A stretch of DNA of 64,000 nucleotides from Kibdelosporangium philippinense (GTDB taxonomy: Bacteria; Actinomycetota; Actinomycetes; Mycobacteriales; Pseudonocardiaceae), in assembly GCF_021390435.2 (NCBI RefSeq), contig NZ_JAJVCN010000001.1, positions 310,001 through 374,000 on the forward strand. The letters are read 5' to 3'. The position numbers and the translations under genes are program-made. Shown in pieces: positions 1 to 9,263 of the stretch (its first letter is position 1; each line of letters starts with the position of its first letter). Below the pieces are notes generated by a model. That model saw nothing but the letters and a program-made list of their open reading frames with translations, had not been told where the DNA came from and searched no databases.

Positions 1-1593
1 CTGATGCGCGACACCGTGTACGGCGGCGTCGCCGGGCCGACCCGAGGTGTGCTGCATCGGCAGGCTGCCAAGGTTCTCGCTGACGCCGGCGCGCCACCGC
101 ATCGCGTGTCCGAGCAACTGGTTGCTTCGGGTGGGGACGTCGAACCGTGGGTGGCCGGGTGGCTGGCCGAACACGTCAACGAGCTGTCCGGCCGCGCCCC
201 ACAGGTCGCCGCCGATCTGATCGAGCAGGTGATCGACACCCTGGACATCGGCGATGCGCACCGGGAAGTGTTGCAGGCAGCGGAAATCCGGGTGCTGTTC
301 CAGCTTTCCCGTGACCCGGAGGCGAAAGCACGGCACGCGCTGGCGATCTGCACGAATCCGGTGCTGGCCGCGGAGGTCCGGCAGTTGCTCGCCGCGATCG
401 TGTACCGGCAAGGCAGGCGGGTCGAGGCGGTCGCGATTCTGACCGAAGTGCCGGTTGATCCACGGTTGCCGGAAGCGTGGCAGTTGCGATACCGGGCTTT
501 GCTGGCATACCTGCGGCGCGACATGAGCAATATCGACACCGCGGAGGTTGCCGCCAAGGACGCGTACGAGGAAGCACTCAGCGCGGGCGACAACTTCTAT
601 GCGGCGCACGCGTTGCAGACCAGGTGGCTCGTCGACTCCATGCGACGGGATCACGTCGCGGCGCTGCGGCACGTCGACGAGGCGATCGATCTGATCACCG
701 ACCGCAAGGAGTTCGTCGGTCTGCAGTACGACTTGCTGGACAACAAGATCTACACCTTGCAGAACCTTGACCGGCTCGACGAAGCCGACGCGATGCTTGG
801 CATGGCAGCCAGTCTGTCCCCGGTGAACGGATTGCCGATCGGACTGCACGTGACCGCGGCGGTGCACCACTATTGGCGCGGCCGGTGGGACGAGGCGTTG
901 CAGGCGCTCAACACGGTTTCGGGCGACGGGCCATCGATCACGTACGCCGGTCTGATCGACGCGGGCCCGGCGCGGTTGTTGCTGCACGGGCTGTTCTCGT
1001 TGATCTCGGGACGCCGTGGCGATCACATCGCCGCGACCGCACACCTTGACGTGGCCGAGCACTATCTGGTGACCACCAAGGCGGAGCTGGAGAATTTCGA
1101 CTTCGTCCTTGCCGCACGCGCGCTCGTCGCGGTCCAGGTGGGGGACATACGACGGGGGTACGAGGAACTCGCGCCTATCCTGCAGTCGACGTTCGCCGGA
1201 ATGATGCTGCGCCACCAGTGGTTGCCCGCATTGGTCCGGATCGCCGTCAAGATGGGCGACTGGGAACGGGTCGAGCAGGCCGTCGACGTGCTCGAGCTCG
1301 AGGCTGCCAAGGAACCGGTGCCCGCGCGCGGTTTCTGCGCGTTGAACCGATGTACCGCGCTGCTCACGCGAGATCCTGAGCCTGGCCTGGTCGCAGCCGA
1401 TCACTATCGGCGCGTCGGCAGGCCGGTCGAGCTGGCGTCGACGCTCGGCGACGTTGCCGAGCTGTTCGCCGAACGCGGGCTGATGGCCGATGCCCGCACC
1501 GCTTTTGCCGAGGCCGCGGCGATCTTCGCGGAAGTCGGGGCCCACTGGGACCTGGACTTCACGTCGGCCAGACTGGCCGAGCTGGGCATGTAA
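1..1593 (+). CDS. SARP/LAL-type large regulator, C-terminal part (5' end outside window)
   Basis: The open frame enters at base 1 (Leu-Met-Arg-Asp...) and ends at TAA 1593, so only the last 530 or so residues are seen. They are mostly alpha-helical TPR-like repeats and align throughout with the C-terminal half of the 1190-aa regulator at 45972-49544 (shared stretches such as HALQT.W.VDS.RRDH and LLDN...TLQNLDR). By homology the missing N-terminus should hold a BTAD/SARP DNA-binding domain and a P-loop ATPase, but this is inferred. Unlike its paralogues it stops at ARLAELGM, just where they continue into a LuxR helix-turn-helix, so it has lost that domain. It converges on the orphan regulator at 1612-2229, 18 bp away. 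Confidence 0.85.
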   Translation: MMRDTVYGGVAGPTRGVLHRQAAKVLADAGAPPHRVSEQLVASGGDVEPWVAGWLAEHVNELSGRAPQVAADLIEQVIDTLDIGDAHREVLQAAEIRVLFQLSRDPEAKARHALAICTNPVLAAEVRQLLAAIVYRQGRRVEAVAILTEVPVDPRLPEAWQLRYRALLAYLRRDMSNIDTAEVAAKDAYEEALSAGDNFYAAHALQTRWLVDSMRRDHVAALRHVDEAIDLITDRKEFVGLQYDLLDNKIYTLQNLDRLDEADAMLGMAASLSPVNGLPIGLHVTAAVHHYWRGRWDEALQALNTVSGDGPSITYAGLIDAGPARLLLHGLFSLISGRRGDHIAATAHLDVAEHYLVTTKAELENFDFVLAARALVAVQVGDIRRGYEELAPILQSTFAGMMLRHQWLPALVRIAVKMGDWERVEQAVDVLELEAAKEPVPARGFCALNRCTALLTRDPEPGLVAADHYRRVGRPVELASTLGDVAELFAERGLMADARTAFAEAAAIFAEVGAHWDLDFTSARLAELGM

Positions 1594-1611
1594 CGCCACG
1601 GCCCTTCTGTC

Positions 1612-2229
1612 CTAGATGACGCCCGCTCGCAGGGCGTACGCCACCGCGTGTGCCCTGTTGCGCAGGTGCAGCCTGCTGGTCATGTTGAAGATGACGTTCT
1701 TCACGGTCCGCTCGGAGTACGCCAGTTCCTTGGCGATCTCCTCAGTGCCCCAGCCTTCCGCGATCAGCCGCAACACGTCCACCTCACGAGGTTCGAGGCC
1801 GGACGCGCTCAACCCGTTGGGCGCCAGTACTTCCTGCTGCAGGACCTTGATCCGGCGCAGCAGGCTGCCGAGCACATCGCGGGGCATGACGCCGTTGCCT
1901 GCGGCAGCGGCCACGATGCAGTCGACAAGCTGGTCTCCGGTGACGGAGTTCTTCGGCAGAATCGCGACGACGTGGCACTCGACCAGAGTCAGCAGTGGCG
2001 CGTCACCGAGTTCGCCGGTCATCAGGACGGTCGGCAGCCCCCCGTCGGCTGCCGAATTCCTCAACCGCGCCAACGCTTCCGGCCCCACCCGCTCGGTTGA
2101 CAGCACCTGGACGTCGGCCTGATCCCGACTCTCCACCACTACGACCTCCGGTCTCTGCTGGAGGTAGCTGGATAGCCCAACGTAGGTGATGGGATCGGTG
2201 GCTTGTATGACGACCTTTACCCGTTCCAT
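1612..2229 (-). CDS. Orphan NarL/LuxR-type regulator with degenerate receiver
   Basis: A 205-aa DNA-binding regulator. The C-terminus is a LuxR/NarL helix-turn-helix (EPREVDVLRLIAEGW, then SERTVKNVIFNM) ending LRAGVI. The N-terminal 120 residues have receiver-like length and pattern, including a conserved Lys in AILPKN. The acidic pair expected after beta-1 is replaced (IQATDP) and the phospho-acceptor Asp position reads VLST, so phosphorylation is unlikely. The start at 2229 was chosen because MERVKVVIQATDP matches the paralogue at 49541-50161 (MEQVRVAVQSTDP) and GGGAAGG lies just upstream; the frame stays open to 2289. It is convergent with the SARP/LAL gene on its left and divergent from the one at 2668. 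No cognate kinase is adjacent. Confidence 0.88.
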   Translation of the reverse strand: MERVKVVIQATDPITYVGLSSYLQQRPEVVVVESRDQADVQVLSTERVGPEALARLRNSAADGGLPTVLMTGELGDAPLLTLVECHVVAILPKNSVTGDQLVDCIVAAAAGNGVMPRDVLGSLLRRIKVLQQEVLAPNGLSASGLEPREVDVLRLIAEGWGTEEIAKELAYSERTVKNVIFNMTSRLHLRNRAHAVAYALRAGVI

Positions 2230-2667
2230 CGCGCCTTCCCGACATGCTCGCCTGTGGAATGGGATTAAGTCTTGGCCAAAGGCCTTCATAAACTCTTGCC
2301 GCGATTTGAACGAACCCGCAAGTAACCTTGACGGCGGTGGTGACAGGGGTCACCCACACGGCGGAATGTCCGGATACATCCGGTTTGGCCTCACACCTGG
2401 CTGACGTATTCAAGCTCATCGACGGTCGAAGCAGAAGACGTTTCACCTGTTCGGCGTCTTTTGGACAGCGAGATCTGCCCTCTTGGTCAGGGGGTTGAAC
2501 CGTCACGCAGCGTCATAAAGTAGTGTGAAAGGCATCACACTAGGGAATTTCACAGGAATCTCATAAAAACTTTCGCATATGCGCCGGGTGTTCCTTTCAC
2601 GACTTCCGGACTGTGCTGGAATGGGCTACCGCGCGGTATCCTCATGGGTAGATGTCGGGGGTGAGAG
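2230..2667. promoter_or_regulatory. Divergent intergenic region with two inverted repeats
   Basis: This 438-bp gap separates the divergent genes starting at 2229 and 2668. It holds GGTGAC-4-GTCACC at 2339-2354 and a perfect 8-bp inverted repeat, TAGTGTGA-6-TCACACTA, at 2521-2542. The stretch 2510-2600 is clearly more AT-rich than its surroundings, as expected for a promoter. The repeats could be operators; no binding protein can be assigned from sequence. Confidence 0.4.
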
Positions 2668-5600
2668 ATGGCGGCGGAGCCGGTTGAGCCCCTGCGTGTC
2701 CAGGTGCTCGGGACAGTGAGTGCGTGGCGGGGCGACGAGCAGCTCGACCTTGGTTCTGGCAGGCAGCGTGCGGTGTTCGCGGCGCTGGCGATGCGCGCGA
2801 ACCGTGTTGTCTCACGCGAAGATCTGGTCTCGTCGGTGTGGGGGGACAACCCGCCGACCGGTGCCAGCGGCAGTCTCTATACATACGTCTCCCGTCTGCG
2901 TCGCGTGCTGGAGCCCGACCGGTCACGGTGGTCCGGCGGTCAGACGCTGGTTTCCGCAGGTTCCGGGTATTCCTTGCAACTGGGCGACGGTCAGCTTGAC
3001 GTCATTGAGTTCGACCGGCTCAGGGAATCTGCCAACGAGCTGTGGAACCGCCGCGACTTGACCGCGGCGAAGGCCGCGATGGACTCGGCGCTCGCGCTCT
3101 GGCACGGCGAGGCGTTGGCCGGCATTCAAGGACCGTCCGCTGCCTTGCACCGCAAGAGGTTGGCCGAGCTCAGGCTGGCCGCGCTTGAGCGCAGGGCCGA
3201 GATCATGCTCGGCGCGGGCGATATCAATGGTGCGGTAACAGAGCTTTATCGCCTCGCCAGCGCGCATCCCTTGCGGGAAAGCCTGCGTGGCCTGCTGATG
3301 ACCGCTTTGCACCGAGGTGGGCGGGATCCCGAGGCGCTGGAGGTCTACGAAGAGACCAAACAAATCTTGATCGAGCAGCTCGGTATCGAGCCAGGTGCCA
3401 ATCTGCGCCGCGTATATAACGACATCGTCGCCCGGCCGACGGCCAGTGCGCCCGCGACGCGGACACCTTCATTGGCCAAGGTCGCGATGCCGGATGTGTT
3501 CGTCGGTCGCGGCAATGAGCTTTCGGTGTTGCGTAATCGGCTTGCTGATGTGCTCCACGGAACAGGAGCCGCGGTATGGGTCGAAGGTGAGTCGGGTATT
3601 GGCAAGTCCGCTTTGTTGTCAGCGGCCTTGGGGGACGCGGCCGACCGTGGCGGGCAGCTGCTGTGGGCCGCGGGTGACGAGGTCGGCCGGCGATTCCCGT
3701 TGGGCCTGATCACCTCTTGTCTTGGTGTCGAGATCCGGTCGGCCGATCCGCGCCGGGTAGCCGTCGCGGAGTCGTTGCGGGCTGGCGAATCCGGCGCTTC
3801 GCAGCAGTGGCATCCCGAGGACTTGCTGCTCGCCGCGGTCGAGCAGCTGATCGACCTCGTCGACCAGCTGTGCGGGGACGGACCGGTAGTCCTGGTTCTT
3901 GACGATCTGCAGTGGGCCGACGACGCGAGCCTTTTGGTGTGGCACCGGCTGGTCCGGTTGACTCGTCAACTTCCGTTACTACTTGTCGGGTCCGCGCGGC
4001 CGCTGCCGCGCCGTGCCGAGCTTGACCAGCTTCGGTCCGTTGTGTCCACTTGGGGCGGCGACCTGCATTTGCTCGAGCCGCTCGACGAAGCGGGCACGGC
4101 CGAGCTGGCTGGCCGGCTGATCGGCGCTGAACCGGGTCCGACTTTGCTTGGACTGACCGACAGCGCCGCGGGCAATCCGGCCTTCATCCGCGAGATCGTG
4201 CACGCTTTGGTGCGGGACAAGGCCATTACGATCTCCGACGGCGTCGCCGATGTCGACGATATAGATGCAGAAGGACTGACCACGGCCCAGCCGACGCTGG
4301 CGTCGGTCGTCACTCGCCGGACCGGTCACCTCGCGAACCTCACCAAGGACGCGTTGCGGTGGGCCGCGTTGCTCGGTGTCGAGTTCGACCTCGGTGATCT
4401 CGCGACAGTGATGACGCGTCCGGCGTCCGAGTTGATCAGGGCGATCGAGGAGGCGACGGCCGCTGGCGTGCTGCGTGAAGCCGGTCAGCGCTTCGCGTTC
4501 CGGCACCCGTTGGTGCGTCGCGCTTTGTACGAGGCGATGCCCGAGGCTGTCCGAATCGCCCTACACCGCCAGGCAGCCGAGACACTCGACGAAGCTGGGG
4601 CCCAAGTTTCGTTGGTGGCAGCCCAGTTGCAAGGTGCGGGTGTCCCGGTCGACGCGTGGGTCACGCGGTGGCTGCTCGCGAACACGAATGCGGTCGCTCG
4701 TCGATCGCCGACCAGTGCGGCTGAACTGCTCGAACGTGCCATCACCAGCCCGGGGCTGCGCGACGAGGCAAGGGAAACGCTCACCGCGCGGCTGGCCAGG
4801 GTCAAGTTCTGGCTCGGCCGTAGCCCCGAGGTCGAGGCCCGATCGGTGCTCGCGATGACAAGCGACCCCGAGCGTGCCGCGGAGATGCGCCTGGTTTTGG
4901 CCTATTTGGACTATCTCAATCACGACAACGCCCGCGCGATCGAGGCGCTCGACCAAGTGGTCGGCGACCCGGACGTGCCGGAGCACTGGCGAGCCCGGCA
5001 CCAGGCGCTGCGCTGGATGGTGGTCCGCAGTGGACTCGACGACCCGGCCTCGGCCGAGCAGGACGCGGCGGCCGATTTGGAGGAAGCGCTCAAAGAGAAG
5101 GACGCCTTCTCCATCGCGCAGTGGTCGCAGTACATGTGGCTGACAGCTTCCATGTTGCGCAAGCACCCGGAAGCGCTCGAACACATCAACGCGTCGATCG
5201 CGGCCATCTCCGGCCAGACCGAACTGGCGGATCTGCTGATCAGCTTCCTCGACAACAAGATGTTCACCCTGCAGAACCTCGACCGGCTCGACGACGCGGG
5301 CCAGACGCTGGACGCGGCGCGGCATCTGGTCAGCCGGGTCAATTTGCCGAGCGGCCCGCACATCGCCGCGGCCGTGCACTACTTCTGGCTCGGCCGGTGG
5401 GATGAAGCACTGGCTGATTTGGACTCCGTGATGCGGGACGGCCCGGAGATCACGTTCTACGGTCTGCGTCAGCACGGCGTGATCCGGTTGCTGCACGGCA
5501 CGGCCGCGTTGATCGCCGTACACCGGGATGATTCGGTCAGCCTCGAGCGGCACCTGAAGATGGCGGCGGACCTGACGGATCCGACGCCGGAAGCCAAGGA

Positions 5601-6306
5601 TAACATCGACTTCCTGATGATGGCCCAGGCGCTGGCCGCCGAGCAGCGCGGTAGACCGAGCGAGGCGCTGCAGATCCTGACGCCGGCGCTCAACCACGGC
5701 TACTCCCGGATGATGTTGCGCCACCAGTGGTTGCCCAAACTTGTCCGGCTCGCGATCGATTTTGGTGAGCGCGATCTGGCCCAGCAGGCGTTGCAGGTGT
5801 GTGAAGCCGAGGCAGAGCTGGAGGTCCGTCCGGCCAGGGCGGCGGCCGCGGTGCAGTGGTGCCGCGGGCTGATCGAACAGGACCCGGGCGCGCTGCTGAC
5901 CGTGGCGAAGCACTTCTCCGTCGTTGGTCGCAAGGTCGAACACGGCATGGCCGCGGAGGATGCCGCGATCCTGCTGGCCGCCGACCGCAGGCTGGAAGAG
6001 GCCCGCGAAGCCTTGCACGACGCCATCATTGTCTACACGGAACTCGGCGCGGCATGGGATATCCGCCGCGCCGAGTCCAGGTTGGCGCCGTTCGGCCTGC
6101 GACCGACCACTGTCCCGGTCGGACCGTTGTCCAAAGTGGAGATCAGGATCGCCAGGCTGGTCGCGGCTGGTTGGCCGAACGCGGACATCGCGACCCAGCT
6201 TTCCCTGTCCCGCGGCACAGTGCAGATGCACGTGTCACGGATCCTGCGTAAACTGGGCGTGGACTCCAGGCTGGCCATCACCAACGACCTCATTGGACAG
6301 AGCTAG
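2668..6306 (+). CDS. SARP-family large regulator: BTAD + ATPase + TPR + LuxR HTH
   Basis: A 1212-aa transcription activator. Residues 1-100 form an OmpR-like winged helix of the SARP family (LRVQVLGTVSAWRGDEQLDL...) and 105-250 a bacterial transcriptional activation domain. An AAA/STAND ATPase follows, with Walker A GESGIGKSALL near residue 307 and Walker B LVLDDLQWADD near 410. A long helical TPR-like region comes next, and residues 1150-1212 are a LuxR-type helix-turn-helix (NADIATQLSLSRGTVQMHV). Having both DNA-binding domains in one chain is typical of a subset of actinomycete pathway regulators. A GGTGAG-type ribosome site precedes the ATG. The end overlaps the convergent gene at 6303 by 4 bp. 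Paralogues lie at 1, 45972 and 50342. Confidence 0.93.
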   Translation: MAAEPVEPLRVQVLGTVSAWRGDEQLDLGSGRQRAVFAALAMRANRVVSREDLVSSVWGDNPPTGASGSLYTYVSRLRRVLEPDRSRWSGGQTLVSAGSGYSLQLGDGQLDVIEFDRLRESANELWNRRDLTAAKAAMDSALALWHGEALAGIQGPSAALHRKRLAELRLAALERRAEIMLGAGDINGAVTELYRLASAHPLRESLRGLLMTALHRGGRDPEALEVYEETKQILIEQLGIEPGANLRRVYNDIVARPTASAPATRTPSLAKVAMPDVFVGRGNELSVLRNRLADVLHGTGAAVWVEGESGIGKSALLSAALGDAADRGGQLLWAAGDEVGRRFPLGLITSCLGVEIRSADPRRVAVAESLRAGESGASQQWHPEDLLLAAVEQLIDLVDQLCGDGPVVLVLDDLQWADDASLLVWHRLVRLTRQLPLLLVGSARPLPRRAELDQLRSVVSTWGGDLHLLEPLDEAGTAELAGRLIGAEPGPTLLGLTDSAAGNPAFIREIVHALVRDKAITISDGVADVDDIDAEGLTTAQPTLASVVTRRTGHLANLTKDALRWAALLGVEFDLGDLATVMTRPASELIRAIEEATAAGVLREAGQRFAFRHPLVRRALYEAMPEAVRIALHRQAAETLDEAGAQVSLVAAQLQGAGVPVDAWVTRWLLANTNAVARRSPTSAAELLERAITSPGLRDEARETLTARLARVKFWLGRSPEVEARSVLAMTSDPERAAEMRLVLAYLDYLNHDNARAIEALDQVVGDPDVPEHWRARHQALRWMVVRSGLDDPASAEQDAAADLEEALKEKDAFSIAQWSQYMWLTASMLRKHPEALEHINASIAAISGQTELADLLISFLDNKMFTLQNLDRLDDAGQTLDAARHLVSRVNLPSGPHIAAAVHYFWLGRWDEALADLDSVMRDGPEITFYGLRQHGVIRLLHGTAALIAVHRDDSVSLERHLKMAADLTDPTPEAKDNIDFLMMAQALAAEQRGRPSEALQILTPALNHGYSRMMLRHQWLPKLVRLAIDFGERDLAQQALQVCEAEAELEVRPARAAAAVQWCRGLIEQDPGALLTVAKHFSVVGRKVEHGMAAEDAAILLAADRRLEEAREALHDAIIVYTELGAAWDIRRAESRLAPFGLRPTTVPVGPLSKVEIRIARLVAAGWPNADIATQLSLSRGTVQMHVSRILRKLGVDSRLAITNDLIGQS

Positions 6307-7139
6307 GGACGTTGTCCGACTTTGTCCACAATGGCGTAGTTGACCAGTGCGACCGCTGTGCGGTAGCCGAGGTATTGGTACGACTTGGCGTCGACGATGA
6401 AGCTGCCGGAGTGCACGTCGGTCTTCCACTCGATCTGGATGCCCCGTCGTCCGACCGCGTCCTTGACACCAGTGACCGCACGCAGGCCAGGGATCTTGCT
6501 GACAGCGCCGAACAACGCGGCCCTCGACTCCGGCGCCATGACGGTGCTCTGCAGCAGCCATGAGATGTCCTTGCCGATCGAGTTGATGCTGTCGCCGTTG
6601 TTCGCCTTCAGATAGCCGACCATGCCGTCGACGTCCTTGGGCAGATCCGGCCGGTAGGCGGGATCGGGCACGCACTTCTCGGTCTCGCCGGGAAGTGGTT
6701 CCTTGCCTTTGACCACCGCCTTGCGGCCGTCGCGGCATCCAGGTATGAGCATCGGGTCCGGCATCAGAATCAGCCCGTCGTGCGTGCCGTCGATGGATGC
6801 CCACATTTCCCTTGCGCCGTCGGGCTCCTGCACCTTGGTGTACAGATACTGGTTCGGTGCCGGCGTGATGTCGTACGCCTGCAACGCCGCGGCCGAGGCG
6901 TTCCGCAGGACCTGAATGGGATCGGCGGTCGCGGTGTTGTTCTCTTCTGGCGTGATCAAGGTGAACGCGGCGAAAATCGCTGCTGCCATCCCGATCACAG
7001 CGCCGCCGTACACGGTGTATCGCTTTGCCCGACGCGGTCTGCGGGCGGCGAGCAGACGGGCACGGGCGGGTGCTAGCTCCTCTGCGGTCGCCAGTGGGAT
7101 CTCGTCGCCGAGTTCGCGAATCAGCTGCAACTCATCCAT
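6303..7139 (-). CDS. CU044_5270-like membrane protein, probable sigma-factor partner
   Basis: A 278-aa protein with a cytosolic N-terminus of about 45 residues (MDELQLIRELGDEIPLATAEEL...), one transmembrane segment (VYGGAVIGMAAAIFAAF) and an extracytoplasmic domain of about 200 residues. The layout matches the actinobacterial CU044_5270 family, commonly encoded directly after an ECF sigma factor. The start at 7139 overlaps the end of the sigma gene at 7121 by 19 bp, which suggests translational coupling. An anti-sigma or sensor role is inferred from position. No zinc-binding ZAS motif (HxxxCxxC) is visible at the N-terminus. Confidence 0.75.
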   Translation of the reverse strand: MDELQLIRELGDEIPLATAEELAPARARLLAARRPRRAKRYTVYGGAVIGMAAAIFAAFTLITPEENNTATADPIQVLRNASAAALQAYDITPAPNQYLYTKVQEPDGAREMWASIDGTHDGLILMPDPMLIPGCRDGRKAVVKGKEPLPGETEKCVPDPAYRPDLPKDVDGMVGYLKANNGDSINSIGKDISWLLQSTVMAPESRAALFGAVSKIPGLRAVTGVKDAVGRRGIQIEWKTDVHSGSFIVDAKSYQYLGYRTAVALVNYAIVDKVGQRP

Positions 7140-7732
7140 GGGGTCTTGATCTCCTCCTCCGCTTGCTGGTCAGGGACTTCCAGTACCGCGCGGACCTGCT
7201 TGCGGGCCCGATTCAGTCGTGATCGGACAGTGCCGACCGGAATCCTCAGCGCCACGGCGACTTCGTCGTAGGTGAGCCCTTCCCACGCGATGAGGAGCAG
7301 CACATCTCGATCCCCAGTGGACAGTTCTGCGAGCGCGATCCCCAGCAAATTCCCCATTGCCTGTGCGGCCACTTGAGCCACTACACGTTCGGCGTGCGAC
7401 ACTTCATCGGGTTCCGGCGTGACGGCGTTGCGTAGCTTGAACTGTTTCACCTCGTCTCGCCGGTGCTGGCTGACCAGGTTTGTCGCGATCCCGTACAGCC
7501 AAGGCCTGGCGTCGGGTCGAGTCGTGTCGTATCGCTTGCGTTTGCCGAATGCGGCCAGGAATGTCTCGGCCACAAGATCGTCCGCGGCCTCGCGGCCCAG
7601 CCGTCTGGTGAGGTAGCGGTGCACGTACGGCGCGTGCCGGTCGAAGATCACGGCGAACAGGTCGGGATCCCGCAGCGATGCGAAGATGATCGCCGCGTCA
7701 TCCCAGTCCTCCCTCTGGTTCAAACGAACCAC
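7121..7732 (-). CDS. ECF RNA polymerase sigma factor (sigma-70 family)
   Basis: A 203-aa sigma factor. Region 2 (FAVIFDRHAPYVHRYL, then LVAETFLAAFGKRKRYD and RPWLYGIATN) recognises the -10 element. Region 4 (LLLIAWEGLTYDEVAV, then IPVGTVRSRLNRARK) recognises the -35 element. Length and layout fit a small ECF factor. The GTG start at 7732 has GGGAAGG almost touching it, so a slightly later TTG start is possible. It is the first gene of a two-gene unit with the overlapping membrane protein at 6303-7139, which may control its activity. Confidence 0.9.
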   Translation of the reverse strand: MVRLNQREDWDDAAIIFASLRDPDLFAVIFDRHAPYVHRYLTRRLGREAADDLVAETFLAAFGKRKRYDTTRPDARPWLYGIATNLVSQHRRDEVKQFKLRNAVTPEPDEVSHAERVVAQVAAQAMGNLLGIALAELSTGDRDVLLLIAWEGLTYDEVAVALRIPVGTVRSRLNRARKQVRAVLEVPDQQAEEEIKTPWMSCS

Positions 7733-7784
7733 CCTTCCCGGTATGGACGCTTCACCTGTTATCCGTAGGACGCGCGAAAAGAGT

Positions 7785-9170
7785 TCACGATGCCCTGCGG
7801 AGCAGAACGAAACCGTCTTGTTCCGCCACCGTCCGGTAGTCGGTCTGCCGGAGTCGTTCCAGGTCAGCCGACTGTGCGGCGGATGACTTCGGCCAGTCCG
7901 CGTAGTTCGTGTCCACGATCACCCAGTCCGCGTCCGTGCTGATGCGTGGCCGTATGACGGGGAAGAACTGCACGGTGGTGCGGTTGGTGAGATGAGGCGC
8001 CAATGTGTTCGACGCGGCGACGGTCACGCCATCCGGGATCATGTCCATCAAGCGATGTGCGGCCGTGATCCGGGAGGTTGTCTGCCATGTCTTCGCATCG
8101 GTCAGTTTCCCCAGCGGAAGCGTGGTGAGCCCAAGGACCGACGACACCACGCAGACCGCGACGACCAACCTGGTTGTGTTGCGATAGGCGTGGGCGGGCA
8201 GGTTCAGCTTCCCCCTCGCGAGCGCGTCGACCATGGCGATAAAGACGATCGGCATCAGCACGGCGCCGTAGTGGAAACCGGTCTCCCAGTGGGACGGGTT
8301 GGTCGACAGCAGTCGCCACAGCAGGGTCGGTACGGCGATCAGGCTCACTGGCGAGAGCAACGCAAGCAGCGCGGTCGGCGCGAACACGGCGACCAGCAGC
8401 ACAAGTTTCTTGTCGTTGTCGAACAGCCTCCCGGGCAGCTCCGACAAGCTGAAGCCGGTGCCGAGGTCGCCCGTGAAGCCGTACACCCCCGCCGGGTTCA
8501 TCGCCGGGATCAGGACCTTCAGGATCACCAGGAAACTCAGGACGCTCGCGACCATCACCCACCCGCCCAGCCGCCGTTGGCCCTTGAGGAACAGGTATCC
8601 GCCGATCACCGTGACGGTCAACGGCAAGTCCTCCTTGACCAGGATCAGTGGCGCCGCTAAGCACACCGCGGCGGTCCACTGTTCACGCAACAGTCGTTCG
8701 ATCGCGAACGCCAGCAACGGCACAGCGAAGACGACTTCGTGGAAGTCGAAGTCCACAGTGGTCTGCAGGCCCCACGAGAGCCCGTACGCCACCCCGATCA
8801 GCAGGCCGATCCGGCGGTCCACGAGCCTGATCGCGATCCGGGTGACCGGCACGACCGACACCGCGAGCAGACCTGCCTGGGCGAAAAGCAGCGTGATCGG
8901 GCTGGGGAAGATCCAGTACAGCGGTGCCAGGGTGGCCAGGATGGGGTGGAAGTGGTCACCCAGCATCACGAAGCCCGGCCCCTTCAGCTCGGACACCGGG
9001 GCACGGAACTCGGCGTAAGACCGGACGATCTGCTCGAAAATCCCCAGGTCAAACCCTGTCGTCCGGAGATGGAGGTGGTTGGTCAGGGACAACAGGCCGT
9101 AGAGCGTGAAGAATACGAAAGCCAACGGCCAGACACGAAGGGTTACTGAGGTGGGACGAGTGATCAGCAC
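7785..9170 (-). CDS. DUF2079 multi-pass membrane protein
   Basis: A 461-aa integral membrane protein with about ten hydrophobic segments. The N-terminal stretch (GFDLGIFEQIVRSYAEF, FVMLGDHFHPILA) is characteristic of DUF2079 proteins, which resemble polytopic glycosyltransferase-like membrane proteins; the substrate is unknown. The soluble C-terminus (WVIVDTNYADWP...) is conserved in the family. The frame stays open to 9839, but that extension lies antisense to the response regulator at 9264; the GTG at 9170, preceded by AGGGTGG, gives the family's N-terminus. It is divergent from the two-component genes and shares their promoter region. Confidence 0.8.
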   Translation of the reverse strand: MLITRPTSVTLRVWPLAFVFFTLYGLLSLTNHLHLRTTGFDLGIFEQIVRSYAEFRAPVSELKGPGFVMLGDHFHPILATLAPLYWIFPSPITLLFAQAGLLAVSVVPVTRIAIRLVDRRIGLLIGVAYGLSWGLQTTVDFDFHEVVFAVPLLAFAIERLLREQWTAAVCLAAPLILVKEDLPLTVTVIGGYLFLKGQRRLGGWVMVASVLSFLVILKVLIPAMNPAGVYGFTGDLGTGFSLSELPGRLFDNDKKLVLLVAVFAPTALLALLSPVSLIAVPTLLWRLLSTNPSHWETGFHYGAVLMPIVFIAMVDALARGKLNLPAHAYRNTTRLVVAVCVVSSVLGLTTLPLGKLTDAKTWQTTSRITAAHRLMDMIPDGVTVAASNTLAPHLTNRTTVQFFPVIRPRISTDADWVIVDTNYADWPKSSAAQSADLERLRQTDYRTVAEQDGFVLLRRAS

Positions 9171-9193
9171 GTCGCCACCCTGGAAACACCGCG

Positions 9194-9233
9194 CTGAAGC
9201 AAACCTGAAGCTCGCTGAAGACGTCTTCAGCGA
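9194..9233. promoter_or_regulatory. Candidate response-regulator binding site
   Basis: CTGAAG occurs three times in direct orientation at 9194, 9205 and 9215, spaced 11 and 10 bp. The last copy is half of a perfect 22-bp palindrome (9212-9233, core GAAGACGTCTTC). Helix-phased direct repeats are the usual target of OmpR/PhoB-type regulators. The site lies between DUF2079 (start 9170) and the response regulator (start 9264), so autoregulation and joint control are plausible. Confidence 0.5.
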
Positions 9234-9263
9234 ATCGATCACGGGATGGTTGAGTGGACGGCG

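Noticed and set aside
4561..6231. 556-aa minus-strand open frame
   Set aside because: It is fully antisense to the SARP/LAL gene at 2668-6306. It has a low-complexity Arg/Gln/Gly-rich translation typical of high-GC shadow frames and no domain.
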